NCBI GenBank assembly: GCA_013368315.1
Contig: JAACJM010000047.1
Coordinates: 62,001-126,000, forward strand
DNA: 64,000 nt
Source: Tetrapyrgos nigripes
Lineage: Eukaryota; Basidiomycota; Agaricomycetes; Agaricales; Campanellaceae
Direction: 5' to 3'
This document shows positions 11,607 to 23,317 of this stretch, in pieces; position 1 is the stretch's first letter; each line of letters opens with the position of its first letter. A model generated the notes under the pieces. The model was not told the origin of the DNA and did not search any database. It saw only the letters and a list, made by a program, of their open reading frames with translations. Made by a program: the position numbers and the translations under genes.

Positions 11607-14531
11607 ATGCCTCCCCGAAAACGACCTGTATTCACACAGGAATCAATAGACCAGCAGCTACAGCAGATCCATCTTCTTGACCAATCCTCTTCTTCAGAAA
11701 ACCTCGAACAACTCGGTCCCATCATCAAGCAGATTCATGCCAATAGACAACAGGACGCGTTCCTGCGTACGGTGCAGGGGCTCATAGACTCAAAGGATGC
11801 CGAAATAGAGAACATTTGTGCAGAGAACTACCAGGACTTTATATCCTCGGTTTCGACGCTGTTCACAGTCAAGTCTTACACGGACAAGATGAAGGAGAAC
11901 ATCTCTTCGTTGGATGCTAGTGTCGCGCAGCTGGGTCGCGGTTTGGTAGAGAAGAAGCGTAATCTGCTTCAGAACAAGAAAACCGCTACCAATCTCGACG
12001 AAGCTATTGACACGCTACAGGCTTGCCTTAGGGTACTAGACGTCGTGAACAGAGTTGGAGAAATGATTAAAGAGGGGAAGTATTGGAGTGCTCTTAGGGT
12101 ATGTTGCCATCGTATCACAATGAAGACCCATCGTTCTGACTGAACCGTTGCAGTCTCTGGAAGACATTCAGAATCTTCCCCAAACATCTCTGTCACAGAC
12201 ACCATTCTATCAACACCTCTTGTCGTCGCTACCTTCCCTGCGCACCCAGATCAAGGATGCTGTGACCGCTTCCATGAAACAATGGTTACTGGAAATCAGG
12301 AATAACAGTGCTGAGATTGGAAGGCTTGCGCTAGAAGCTATGGAAGCCAGGACACGTCGGTGGAGGACAAGGAGAGAGAAGGATCCCTTGTTGAGAATGA
12401 GTCGAGTAGGAAGTGCAGTCGAGTTGGTCACCTACGAAAAGACTGAATGTGAGTTCCACTTTCGCCTGGGAGAGAAATAACTAACGTATGCATCAGTCAA
12501 TGTCCTTGATAATGACCAGCTTCACGTTGATTTCAAGCCCCTCTACCAATGCATACACATATATACTGCTCTCGACTCCCTCGATGAATTGCAGAGATCC
12601 TATCAAGCTGACAGAAAGGTATTCCCATTCTATCTCATGCTCTTGACAATGCTCAAACTAAGTACCCAGGCGCAATCCGACCTGATTTTACCAACGCCGT
12701 TACCCCTAGCCTCCCTGCAATCAATCACCCAGGAAATTTCAGGCTTCTTCATTGTGGAGACAAACGTATTGGAGACCACTGGTTCTTTCAGGTCGGAAAG
12801 AGATGTGGAGGAGCTATGGGAAGGTGTCGTTGCACGGTTGACAGCTGGCGTCGAGGCTGCTCTTGGTAGTGGTACGGACCCCGACACTCTAATCCGTGTC
12901 AAGGAATGTCTGATCGGTTTCCTAATGACTCTCGAGGTATGTAATTTTCCTTTCCCTTGGTCATCGCCAAATGCTCATCTGTCGCTACTAGTCGCCATTG
13001 TATTCCACAAATTCCTTGCACTCATTTGTGATCGTTCTTTTTGAGAAATATGCTCAATTACTGAACGCTCAGTTCAGCCGTCGCTTTGACGAGGTGCGTG
13101 CTATCTTACCGTGTTCATGGAACTTCTTCAACATGGCTTTCAGATCGTGCAGCAAGATGACCACCTACCGATGTATGTACAATCGGCTCAAGAAGTGACC
13201 ACCGTCCTCGAGATTGTTTGGGTCAGTGAAGAGGAGAGACAGAGAATTCAGCAGTAAGTGATGGTCCACTTTTCATGCATCACAGCCTCAAAGACTTGTT
13301 CAAGAACTCCACCTCCCCAAAACTTGCCATTCTCACAAACGTTCTATTTGTGCTGCGAAGATGTGGGTTATCTTACTTATATCAGGGATGTCCTTTTTTT
13401 GAACTCTTCATCAGATTCGAGGGTTTATCCAGAAGTTCTATGCCTTTGTTGAAGGTGTCTCGCAACATCATCGTAACATCGACGAATTATTGAGCCAGGT
13501 TTCTGTTTCCTTTTAATGAGCTCTATTACGTTACTCACCGGTCACCATTTAGTCTCTGGACAGTCTCTTGATCAGACATATCAGCGAGACTATCGGGAAA
13601 CGATTGGCTGGGACGACTACCTTATCGCAGATTGCCCAGATTGTAACGAACCTAGAACATTTCCAAGTTGCATGTACTGAACTGGAGCGGTCGCTCACCA
13701 ATCTTCGGTACCTATACCACCCTCCGAGCCTTTCCCTATCACTCATTCATCTTTCCTCTTTCTTTTTTTAGCACGGCTCAAAGAGGTGGTACAATACGAC
13801 TGAACGCGTCTGGATCCTTCGACTCGACATTATCTCGAGCACTTGACCGTATAAGGTCCCTGATCAACTCCAAACTCGATGACTTTTTCGAGTTATCAGA
13901 ATACGACTGGACTCCGCCAAAACGAGAAACCTCTCCAAGCATGTATCTTTACGAGTTGTTCAATTGGCTTATGACCGTGGTGGACGGTTTAGCCATTAAG
14001 GAGAACTACAAGGACCAAGCATATATGGGCGCAGTTTCGTATATCGCGGAATGCCTAATGGTAGTGTTTTTCTGATTGACTCTGCAGTGACGAGTCTGAT
14101 ATATTCCTATTTTTCTAGGAATTCCTTGTGGGTCGTGATGTCCAAAGCGTCAACGAGAACGCAATCTCGAATATTATTGTGGACGTGTCTTGGCTTGAGG
14201 AGCAACTCAATGGTATAGGACGCTCACATCTACGCTCCGCCTTTGCAGAATTACGTTCTGTGAGTCATTTTTGTTCGGTTCTTGACTCAGCTCTGACACT
14301 ATCTCCCAGATGACGGATATCGTCTTGCAGGACACGGTACAAGAATACCTCATACCTGCCAACAGAAAGACATCATTTGCATCTGTCAGGCACAAGCGCC
14401 TGCAAGCGCTGTTGGAGAAACTTGCTAGATACGGCGCTTCACAGAGAGACGCTGCCACTCGAGAAATGGCAGAGAAGCGCCGCAAGCAAGCAGACCAGGT
14501 CGGGAGGCTGTTCCCAGGAGAAGGACGATAA
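11607..14531 (+). CDS. SEC15: Exocyst complex component Sec15
   Basis: Subunit of the octameric exocyst that tethers secretory vesicles to the plasma membrane; in yeast Sec15 binds the Rab GTPase Sec4 on vesicles. The N terminus MPPRKRPVFTQES leads into a coiled-coil-rich region (LDQSSSSENLEQLGPIIKQI, VAQLGRGLVEKKRNLLQNKK). The diagnostic Sec15 block CIHIYTALDSLDELQRSYQ spans about 12550-12615. The C-terminal Sec15 domain includes LYELFNWL and VSYIAECLM and ends KRLQALLEKLARYG and then QVGRLFPGEGR. The predicted length is about 770-800 residues, usual for the family. About eight introns of 50-70 nt are present, most clustered in the middle. The other exocyst gene of this window, SEC10, is about 15 kb away on the opposite strand. 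Confidence 0.93.
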
Positions 14532-14788
14532 CGCTGTCCAAGAATGTAATGATTGTAAAATCACTGTAGTTTTAGAGGGAAGGAATATCGATTGATCTAA
14601 GGTAAACCTTACACAGACTTCCGGGATCAGCCTGAAGACGTCTGATGTACAATGGAAAATGGAAGAAGTTCCGAGAGCAGGAAGGAAAAACGTAAATAAG
14701 GACACCGTGAAAGGAAACGAGCGCTCATGCATTTTCGGTATCATGAAAGATCGTGACAGGCGCTGAAACAGGAAAAAATACGGGTCCA

Positions 14789-15619
<831 letters not shown>

Positions 15620-16037
15620 TGTTGCGAAGAATTAAGGGAGAAGAAGGAAAAGATGACAAGTACTGCGAGCAGGTGAAGGTGGGTGTAGACGTGGGCGTGT
15701 GACTCTGACAGCACAAACAAAACTCCGCTTAAGGGAAGCTCTTAAGGGTCGGTGGCAAACAATCAAACTTTCTGCTATTGACTTTTTTCTCCTTCCACAA
15801 GAGACCACCGTCCATTCCCCTGCGATGCTTCATAGCTGCAAGGAGGCCGGGGAACCTCGTTGAAGTTCCAGGAACCGACTCACAGTTTCCCGTGTGACTC
15901 GTTTACAAAATTACATTGCTCGGAGCCGCTCCTATTGGAAAAAAGATACAGAAAAACAACAGAAAAATACTGGCTACAAAATATCCTAATGATACACAGA
16001 GGAAGATAACGATACAACAAAAATTCGGTTCGTGACT
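15620..16037. other. Intergenic: ARF1 promoter and phosphatase 3' UTR
   Basis: A 418-bp spacer between two reverse-strand genes, expected to contain the ARF1 promoter near its lower-coordinate end and the 3' UTR of the phosphatase near 16037. The A-rich stretch around 15945-15970 (GGAAAAAAGATACAG; T-rich on the coding strand) could be a polyadenylation efficiency tract. No ORF here is convincing. Confidence 0.35.
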
Positions 16038-16731
16038 TTATGCTAGGCCGCATGCCCTCAGGCGTCGATCCAGCTGCATTCTCCATTTAACATAGATGCC
16101 TTCGTTCACAGACGGAGCGTATCGGCAAATCTCGAACAGTACAAGCTGCTCTTGAAATCCAGGGTTGGGCCAGATTTGTTCACGAGCTGTGTAAGGTCTT
16201 GTCAACGAACTGTGCGCAAGGAAAACGCAGGTATATACCTTCCCTGACGAGTTCTAACGCTTGGGTAGCACTGATTCGCCGCGACCACATCACTGGCGAG
16301 AAGCATTTGGTGACTGGACAAGGTCGCAGCGAATGAAAGCCACTTACGGTACGCGGCTACGACGGCAGCACTCCTGGAGATTCCTTGCACACAATGGACA
16401 AGGACAACGCCCCCATCTCGGATGCCTTCGTCAATGAATCGGACCGCAGACGGTAAGTAGATCAAAAGATCTGCATAGTCGACATCTTTGACATTTATGC
16501 GTTTATGGTGTATTCCCGACTCTGGCAGTTCTGCAGGAATAGGTTCATCGCATACCGAGAGGATGTGTGTTACCCTTTTCTCTGACAAGGAACGAGAAGA
16601 ACGTGCAGCAGTAAGACTAGAATGCATTTTATGTTGTCAATGAGCGTGGTCCAAACAGAGTTGTCGAGAACTTACTTTCCGAGAAATAGCTTGCCTTCAA
16701 TGATAGCCGAGACGTTCTTCCAGTAGCCCAT
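16038..16731 (-). CDS. Dual-specificity protein phosphatase
   Basis: Cysteine-based protein phosphatase of the atypical dual-specificity group. The first exon encodes MGYWKNVSAIIEGKLFLG, the typical DUSP beginning in which the protein sits near an LGN-type motif. The general acid Asp is in VKDVDYADL and the catalytic P-loop is VHCVQGISRSAAVV (HCx5RS). After an intron with donor CGTAAGTGG come LMWSRRISATQALELVRE and REQIWPNPGFQEQLVLFEIC, the conserved C-terminal helices of the fold; the end is RRLRACGLA. The predicted length is about 185-190 residues. It resembles the catalytic half of Yvh1/DUSP12, but the zinc-binding C-terminal half of Yvh1 is absent, so it is probably a different small DUSP. 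Substrate not predictable. Confidence 0.85.
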
Positions 16732-17455
16732 TGTGTGCTGGAATCTTGCAGAGTCATGCTCTACTTTTATTCAGAGCGCACGTCGCTGTGCAGCGGGTTT
16801 TGTAGCTTGAGCAGCTTTTCTGAACCGTTATCTTGCCTTTGTAATCCTCGTCATCGTTGTGACCTCCAAAAGCGCGTTCTACCCCGGATGTTGTCCAGAT
16901 GAGCGCGAGCCATTGTAAGGGGCGGTGTCGCGTCGTGTGTACACGTGATGTGATGACACGTGGCTTTCTAAGCTTCCAGTGCCTTCCACCCTTCGGTCGG
17001 CGGTCAACCTCTACGCCTGTGTAGGGCGGTGTACTCCAGCTTTCAAAGCCTCTACAGCACCTCCTCGTTGAGGCGCAGGAATCAGGTGATTTTCGTATTG
17101 CTTCACAGCTTCACCGATAACTCATGGTTCTGTAGGAATAATATCCAATTACACCGTTTTTCGACTTTCACGTTCTTTCGATCTCAGGGCTGGTCACCTT
17201 GTTCCAGATACTTTCGACGCATTTTTCTTAAATCGCCACCTTCCCTGTGAGTATCTTGGAAAAAACCCTCGACCCAGTAGAGCCATGACTGAAGGGAACC
17301 ATACGTCATGTCTACTAAATATCACCACGCCTACAACATGTGTAAATCTACACACTAAATCCACATCTGCAGCACTTCATCTCAGGAGGCACATTTAAAG
17401 TTGGGAAGATTTCCGACTCTCCTCACATCTATCTTGCACTCCTTCACTGAGAACC
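16732..17455. other. Divergent intergenic region with paired CACGTG elements
   Basis: A 724-bp region between the divergently oriented phosphatase gene (-) and the small basic protein gene (+), so it should carry both promoters. Two perfect CACGTG palindromes (E-box, the site for bHLH factors such as Cbf1) lie at 16942-16947 and 16957-16962, 15 bp start to start. Small ORFs here show no recognisable protein. Confidence 0.45.
16942..16962. promoter_or_regulatory. Paired E-box (CACGTG x2)
   Basis: Two CACGTG hexamers, 15 bp start to start, inside a divergent promoter region about 210 bp upstream of the phosphatase start and about 490 bp upstream of the small basic protein gene. CACGTG is the established target of fungal bHLH regulators. 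Function at this site is inferred only from sequence and position. Confidence 0.4.
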
Positions 17456-18035
17456 ATGAAGATCGAGTGGAACACCGATGCCTTTGTATGCTCGCCCTTG
17501 TCTCTACATTTCCCGAATGAACTTACAATGGTGCCTTTTTCTAGTTCCATACGGATGGCAGTCGTCGCGCCAGGCCGAAGGCTTCTACAATGCACGGCTG
17601 GCTTGCAAAGATGAGAGGCACGCTCTTGGGAGATGAGACGTTGCGCAGCCAAGTGAGCCTATCACAAACTGTGGTTACTGTAGCTCTGACACTCTATTTC
17701 TGCAGGGAATAAGAGAGATGAAGGAAGCCAAAGCAGTGAGGCAGTACTACAAGCAGAACCCCCGACCAAAGCCCTCCAAGAAATCACGGAAACCGTCTGG
17801 GTCTTCATCTTTCTATTTCTTCGGTGGTTCACGTACCAAGTCAAAGTCGGCCCCTAGCAGGCAAGGCTCGCGCGTGGTGCGACATAATAGCAGCAGCCAT
17901 CGCCTTGTCGGTCGTGCATCTCAGAGGTCTACTCAGACGAGACCTCGAGCGAGTCGTCAGGGATCATCCAGTCGTGGTGGTGGTACTCCCAGAGCTCGAC
18001 CGAGCACACGCCGTAGACCTTCTACGAGACAATGA
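17456..18035 (+). CDS. Hypothetical basic protein, Arg/Ser-rich C terminus
   Basis: Three exons give about 157 residues: MKIEWNTDAF, then FHTDGSRRARPKASTMHGWLA, then KEAKAVRQYYKQNPRPKPSK. The first 70 residues look ordered (MHGWLAKMRGTLLGDETLRS, QGIREMKEA) and faintly resemble the Gly/Lys helical pattern of CsbD-like stress proteins, but I would not assign that family. The rest is Ser/Arg/Gly-rich (RQGSSSRGGGTPRARPSTRR), strongly basic and likely disordered; nucleic-acid binding is possible but unproven. Codon usage is ordinary and both introns are canonical (GTATGC..TAG, GTGAGC..CAG), supporting a real gene. No signal peptide or membrane segment. Confidence 0.6.
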
Positions 18036-18483
18036 TTGGTTTTCACCGGCTATGCCTTGACTTTTCTTCTTTTCTTGTACTCTTTGCCCCCAGATGTTTT
18101 TGCAGTACTTTAGATGTTTATTTTTCCTCTTATTGTTCTTGGGTTTGGGAGCTGGGCGTCCCTGCTGTAGTCGGAAGGAACTAATATCTTATCATTTCTT
18201 GTAACGAGTAACAAGTAAATTAACGGTATATAACAGACCTGACAGGTTGTATGAATGGATGTTCTTAATCTCCCCACCTAAGGTCTTCATCAGCTTCTGT
18301 GGCTCGGTGCCTAATTTTGCCGTATATCACCCGGATCGGTGCTCAAACGTTGACGAAGGTCAACCAATGGCAAAATGAGACAGATTGCACCACGTAGTCA
18401 GAACATACAATGATGGGGTCCTATGATGAAAGGATGAGAGCCCAGAACCAATGACATTCGAACAAGGCACGAACAAATTGTAG
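18036..18483. other. Intergenic between convergent 3' ends
   Basis: A 448-bp interval downstream of two convergent genes. T-rich runs at 18116-18140 (TTTATTTTTCCTCTTATTGTTC) and an AT-rich stretch near 18190-18235 are plausible 3'-end formation signals for the + strand gene. No coding sequence can be supported. Confidence 0.35.
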
Positions 18484-19469
18484 TTAGCCTTCCAAAATCG
18501 ATTGGGCATGTTTCTTCTTCTTGCGTCTTTTACGACGCTTCTTGGACGGTGACGCCTGCGCCTCGTCATCTCCAGAGTCATCGTCTCCTACAGGGCCATC
18601 TAGATTCAACACTGATACTGAAGATCGAGAAATTTTGGGAGACTGGGGAGACTGGGGCTTTGTGGTGACAGATTGAGAAGGGGAAGTGGGTATAGCTTTC
18701 TCCGAGGATATACTTTTCTCTGTGGATTACCAGGAATGTCAAACCGGATACTCAGATTTGAAGAACGATAATCACCTCTTTCTGTTTCTTTCGAAGGAAC
18801 AGACTGACTACTATCTTTTTGCTGGTCCGCTTCGTCATGCATCGCTGGCGGTACGCTCAGTGTAACATCGGGTTTCGACACTTGTAGTTTGCTGACTGAG
18901 AAAGGATTGGACCTATTCATGGCTTGGCAATCCTTAGGATTTGCGGCATCAGACTTTTGTGCGACAGCCTCTGCTTCCGTAGGTTTAGGCTCTTGCAAAT
19001 CCTTTTTCTTCTTCTTGCCATGCGTCCCAGCAAAAGGGTCATGTTTGACCTTTTTACGGATGGAGCTCGCTTTGCTCTGGCCCTCATCAGAATCAGAATG
19101 AGCCTTCGTCTCTCCATCCTCTTCGCGAGGTCGCTTGTTTTTATTCCCCACCAGCTGTCCTTTGAGACGCACGGTTTCCCTTGTAAGACTTGCACTAGAT
19201 TCCGGTATAGCTGCTCCGACACCGAGCCTAGATAGTAAGAGAAAGTGAGTCCATTTGCTCGGAATGTTGTTCAAAGCAATGGTACATACCTACCTTGGTG
19301 GTTGGCGCATATAATCCTTTAATTCTGCTTCTAAATCATGGTTATATGGGGAACGATTTTTTTTCTGAGTTGGTTGTATCCAAGATGAGACAAGTTGATG
19401 AGCGAACGACATGGAGAGGTCGATTTGAGCCTGCAAGGCTTCTGTGTCAATGGCATCGTCTTCGGCCAT
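18484..19469 (-). CDS. DUF3245-like conserved fungal nuclear protein
   Basis: The first exon (MAEDDAIDTEALQAQIDLSM, then SFAHQLVSSWIQP and ELKDYMRQPPR) joins LGVGAAIPESSASLTRETVR after a short intron. The order of a short helical (S/V)SSW-P motif, a spacer and PPRLGVGAxxPE is what I recall for fungal DUF3245 proteins, whose function is unknown. The rest is charged and low-complexity with several likely nuclear-localisation signals (RKKVKHDPFAG, KKKKKD). Reading straight through gives a stop at 18606. A canonical 56-nt intron (reverse strand GTATAT...AAAG, about 18662-18717) instead leads into PQSPQSPKISRSS, a DDDSGDDEAQ stretch, the basic KKRRKRRKKKKHA tail and stop at 18484; I prefer this model. 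An upstream in-frame ATG exists at 19496. It is divergent from Gemin2, 135 bp between starts. Confidence 0.62.
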
Positions 19470-19604
19470 TCTGTTAGATATGCATGGGGTATTCAAGAGA
19501 ATGCTGGATTAGATAGTAAGCCTGGGAGAGATGGTGGTCCAAAAACAAGTTGCAATTGGACGCGTCAACCGCTCTTCTTTCAGCTTCAGTCATCTCGACC
19601 CAAT

Positions 19605-20820
19605 ATGTCTAATCCATTAAAGCGTAAACGTGAAGATTTGGATGATTCAGATGATGAAGTGCCTTCTTTTGGACGTCAAATTCTTCCTGTTGCTAATCTT
19701 CCTGGAGATTTCGACGGTGTACCCCAAGATGGTATGCAATACCTGTTTACTGTTCGGTATGCGGTTGACCTTTGTCCTCACATGCAGCATCTGATGTAAA
19801 GGTTCGTTTCCTGTAGGAGAGACGCAAAACTGCTTCCACATGTTACTCGGGTGCCCAATCCATATGAGAAACCACTCCCTCCCCCTCGGAACCCTGCAGC
19901 CACACCGCATCCTGCAATCCCATCCGAGGAATGGTGTTCAATAATGGATACACGATTCAAAAATCTCAAACAGGTATTGTTATTTCTGCTTCTATTTTGT
20001 TCTCCATACTCATGAAAAGCAGAACTTGTCGCAACCAACTATTCATATGAAAATTCCCTCGAATACAAATCGAAAGCTGATGCCCGACGCGCAAGAACGT
20101 GCGCTGTGGTGGGAGTTTCTTTCAGGAAAACCAGAGTCTGTTTGGAATCCTCCCAAAAGATTGTCGAAGAAGAAAGAGAAGAAATTGAGAGGGACTCGGG
20201 GTTCTGACAATATTGTCAAAGCCGCTGAATTCGAAGACCACACAACCACCATCCATCCAGTTGAGAATGAGGCAGAGGTCCAACTGCTATCGACTTCCGC
20301 CGACGATGCGATCACTGTTAATTACAGACATGTCAAACCCACCCCTGGATTGCTGAAGCATATTGACGAGGTAGGTCCAGATTCTTTCTTTCCTTGATCA
20401 GTGACTCACTCTGTTTGCTAGCGAATGGCTTTGCACCTTTTGATGTATTTCACTCACTGGATTAACCTTCACCTTTCTAAATCCTCGGATCCTCCATTTC
20501 CCCGACTCAAGCAAGCGCACGCACTCTGGATTTTTGCTCTACTGACACGCATTGAAGAGCATATTTCGGCCGACGATATGAGCTTACTACGGGGTCTTGC
20601 GCGTGCGTGCATAAGCTTGCTAGAGACGCTGATAAGAGAGAAAGTGTCCAGAGAAATTTCTGTGTCAGAAGAGCTGGAAGAGGATCCGTGGATAAATGAA
20701 ACTTCCTGTTGGATGATCACTTTCGTTATTGTTGGATTCTGGGGGCAGAGGGATTTATGGATGGATGCTGAGGATATGCTGCATAAATCGAGTCCTTCAA
20801 ATGTCGCTATCTCCGAGTAA
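19605..20820 (+). CDS. GEMIN2: Gemin2 / SIP1 (SMN-interacting protein), spliceosomal snRNP assembly factor
   Basis: Gemin2 (Brr1 in budding yeast) holds the Sm proteins during spliceosomal snRNP assembly. The start is MSNPLKRKREDLDDSDDEVP and the early conserved block is DGMQYLFTVRRDA and LLPHVTRVPNPYE. The central part has ERALWWEFLSGKPE and PTPGLLKHIDE. The diagnostic SIP1 helical region is MALHLLMYFTHWINLHL, then HALWIFALLTRIEEHISADD and LLRGLARACISLLE. The protein ends near DLWMDAEDMLHK. The predicted length is about 345-350 residues with four introns. Gemin2 survives in basidiomycetes although much of the animal SMN complex is reduced in fungi. Confidence 0.88.
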
Positions 20821-20929
20821 TAAAATTTTTCTTTGACTTTTTCGGGCTAGGTTGGCCTGCCCGTGTGGAAAGTGCAACAAGTCAACATGGTGCCATGTGA
20901 CGCGTTGGCGGATAAAAAGGCCGCAGGTA

Positions 20930-20984
20930 AAATTTGCTTCCGCTTCTTCGCCTTATAAATTTGCTTCCAGCTTCTTCGCCTTAT
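20930..20984. repeat. Tandem duplication of a TATA-containing promoter segment
   Basis: Two adjacent near-identical units, 27 nt at 20930-20956 and 28 nt at 20957-20984, differing by one inserted base and otherwise reading AAATTTGCTTCC-GCTTCTTCGCCTTAT. Each unit boundary creates a TATA-like element: TATAAAT at 20954-20960 and TATAAG at 20982-20987. The latter lies about 50-56 bp upstream of the start codon of the GPI-anchored protein gene. The duplication is direct sequence observation; its effect on transcription is inference. Confidence 0.85.
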
Positions 20985-21037
20985 AAGCACTTCCATTCCT
21001 TTCAACCACCTTCCTTTTCACCTCGTCCACTGTAATC

Positions 21038-21835
21038 ATGCGCTCCTTCGTCACTCTTTGCCTCGCTCTTGCCGCTTCCACCGCTGCATACCAAGTCATC
21101 GTTCCCAACCCCACTCAAGGTTGGACCAACCAAGGCGAACAGCCGTGCGTTCTTCCATCCTACTGACAATTCATGCACACTCATTAGTTTTTCAGTGTCT
21201 CTTGGGATATGGTTTCTACGGATGCCTCCAACTTCACCATCCTGCTCACCAACACTGTAAGAAAGGGAGGGTCGATATTCGCCGAATAGGCACTGATAGT
21301 CTTTGCAGGACCGCAGCGTGATGCCCATCGACAACCAAGTTCTTGCCGCCCAGGTCGATGGCTCCTTGAAATCGACCAACGTCCGTCCCCCGGCCAATGG
21401 ATGGTTGGTAGGCGGTGCGTACTTTTCTTTGCCGTCTGTTCCCTCTCCTGACCTTCCGCATTTGAGCAGGCTCCTACCGCGTCAACCTGGTCAAGAGTGA
21501 AACCGAACAGAGCACCATCTACGCTCAATCCGACGAGTTTGATATCAAAGAAAGCACTTCTTCTTCTGCCTCCGGCTCTGCTACTACACCCACCGGGTGA
21601 GTATCTCACCAATGTCCCAAACATTTACTCATTTTTACGTCTTGATTTTAGTTCGAGAACCACCATGGTCGCCAGCAATACCGCTGCCAACACTGCTGCC
21701 AACACCGCTAGTACCGGTAGCACTGAAACTAGCCTTGACCAGCCCTCTACCCCTACCAACGCTGCGTTGTCCAACGGTGTACAGAACGGAGTTGCAGTTG
21801 GACTTGTCGCCCTTTTCGCCGCTTTCATGGCTTAA
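21038..21835 (+). CDS. GPI-anchored Ser/Thr-rich cell-wall protein (Kre9/Knh1 N-terminal type)
   Basis: Secreted surface protein. The N-terminal signal peptide MRSFVTLCLALAASTAAYQ is followed by an immunoglobulin-like domain: VIVPNPTQGWTNQGEQPVSW, then NFTILLTNTDRSVMP, NGWLVGGSYRVNLV and YAQSDEFDI, the pattern of the Ser-Thr-rich GPI-anchored membrane family (Kre9/Knh1 N-terminal domain, PF10342). A Ser/Thr/Ala/Asn-rich stalk with NTAANTA repeats follows. The C terminus is hydrophobic (GVAVGLVALFAAFMA) behind an Asn/Gly segment, a GPI-attachment signal. The length is about 200 residues with four introns, each near 50 nt. A duplicated TATA-bearing promoter segment and one ACGCGT (20900-20905) lie just upstream. 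These proteins are abundant in Agaricomycetes; exact role unknown. Confidence 0.83.
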
Positions 21836-22064
21836 TCGGCTCGACTATTTGCATTGACTTTTTTGAATTACTGGACATTGTCTTTGTGATTTCGTATAGT
21901 TTAAACAGGGTCAATATGATGGGTCTAATTGCACGTATTTTGATTGTCGGACATTGTTAGTACTGCTGTCCTGTTGTAGTTCTTGTTGTCTTGTTGTGAA
22001 CTCTCTTTGAGCGCTCTACCACCCGAAGTGGAAAAGCAAATCCGGATCTTAGAGTTGTACCGTC

Positions 22065-23231
22065 ATGTCAGCGTCTCCCAACCTAGAGCACCTTCTACCC
22101 CCAAGCTGGAAATCCCAAGTTCAAGCATGGCTAGCCGAAGACACTCCTTCGTTTGACTATGGAGGCTACGTTGTAGGCGAGGCCGAAAGGGAAGCTTATC
22201 TCCTTGGAAAGGGTAAAGCCCCTGCAGTTCTTGCAGGTTCACCCTTTGTCACAGAGATTTTTGCTCAGCTTGGTTGCTCGTACGTTTACCAACCAAGATA
22301 AACCCACAACCTCACATATGACTCTTTCTTAGAGTCGAATGGCACATCAAGGAAGGAGAAACTTTCGAGCCTGTCAAGCGGGTTGCAACGGTGCGAGGCA
22401 GAGCTCGCTTCTTGCTTTTAGGGGAACGGGTTGCATTAAACTTGCTGGCACGAGCAAGTGGAATTGCGACAATGTGAGTTTTAGTACCTTTAATCCCTGT
22501 CTTGATGTTCATCCTCGGATTGATGAAGGTCCAAGAGAATCAAAGACCTTGCTAGGGGCTATGGGTTCAAGGGTATCATTGCGGGCACAAGGAAGACAAC
22601 TCCCGGTGTGTTTTGTGCTCTCAAAGTCAGAAGAAATTCTTCTCTGATCTAGGTGTTCAGGCTTTAGATTGGTGGAGAAATACGCGATGCTAGTTGGCGG
22701 TATAGATGCTCATAGACACGACTTGTCTAGTATGATCATGCTGAAGGATAATCATATCTGGTCTTCCGGTAAGTCATTACTGAAATGTCTTTCGCGAAAC
22801 ATATGCGAACAATCATTTCCCTTTCAGGGTCTATAACTGCGGCCATCGAGCAAGCACGGTCGGTCGGCGGGTTCAGCTTACTGCTCGATGTTGAAGTACG
22901 GAATGAAGCTGAGGCAGACGAAGCGATTGCTGCCGGTGCAGACATTATCATGCTCGATAACATTGAGGGAGACGAGTTGGTCCAGGTCGCCAGGAGGTTG
23001 AAGGAGAAGTGGAAGGGTCAGAGAAAGTTCCTGTTTGAGACCAGTGGGGGTATCACCGAATCTAATCTACAAGAACGTGCTATCAACGGTGAGCGGGCGT
23101 TTCATATTCTTCCCTTAAACCTTATAACTGATTGTTCGTCACCAGAAATTGACATTCTCAGTACAAGTGTTGTACATCAGTCCGTACCGCATATCGATTA
23201 CAGTCTGAAGATTCAGATGCCGAAGAATTGA
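22065..23231 (+). CDS. BNA6: Nicotinate-nucleotide pyrophosphorylase (quinolinate phosphoribosyltransferase)
   Basis: Converts quinolinate and PRPP to nicotinate mononucleotide, the last step of de novo NAD synthesis from tryptophan. The start is [20 protein letters not shown]. Core blocks are [35 protein letters not shown] with the PRPP- and substrate-binding Arg/Lys, [43 protein letters not shown] and FETSGGI. About five introns are needed, including one between SS and GSITAAIE at about 22768. The predicted length is about 295-300 residues, normal for the family. The next gene, convergent with 86 bp between stop codons, is an ACMSD-like decarboxylase acting one step earlier, where the pathway is diverted away from quinolinate. 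Confidence 0.95.
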
Positions 23232-23317
23232 AGTAGAGAACACACTCTCACAGGATATCACTTGTATCATTACACTACATAGCCCAAGGATATTTTTGTT
23301 TAACACAAGAGCCTACA

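Noticed and set aside
18606..18730. A frameshift in the DUF3245-like gene, because the downstream basic tail is in another frame.
   Set aside because: A canonical 56-nt intron (reverse-strand GTATAT...CACAAAG, about 18662-18717) restores the frame, so no lesion is needed.
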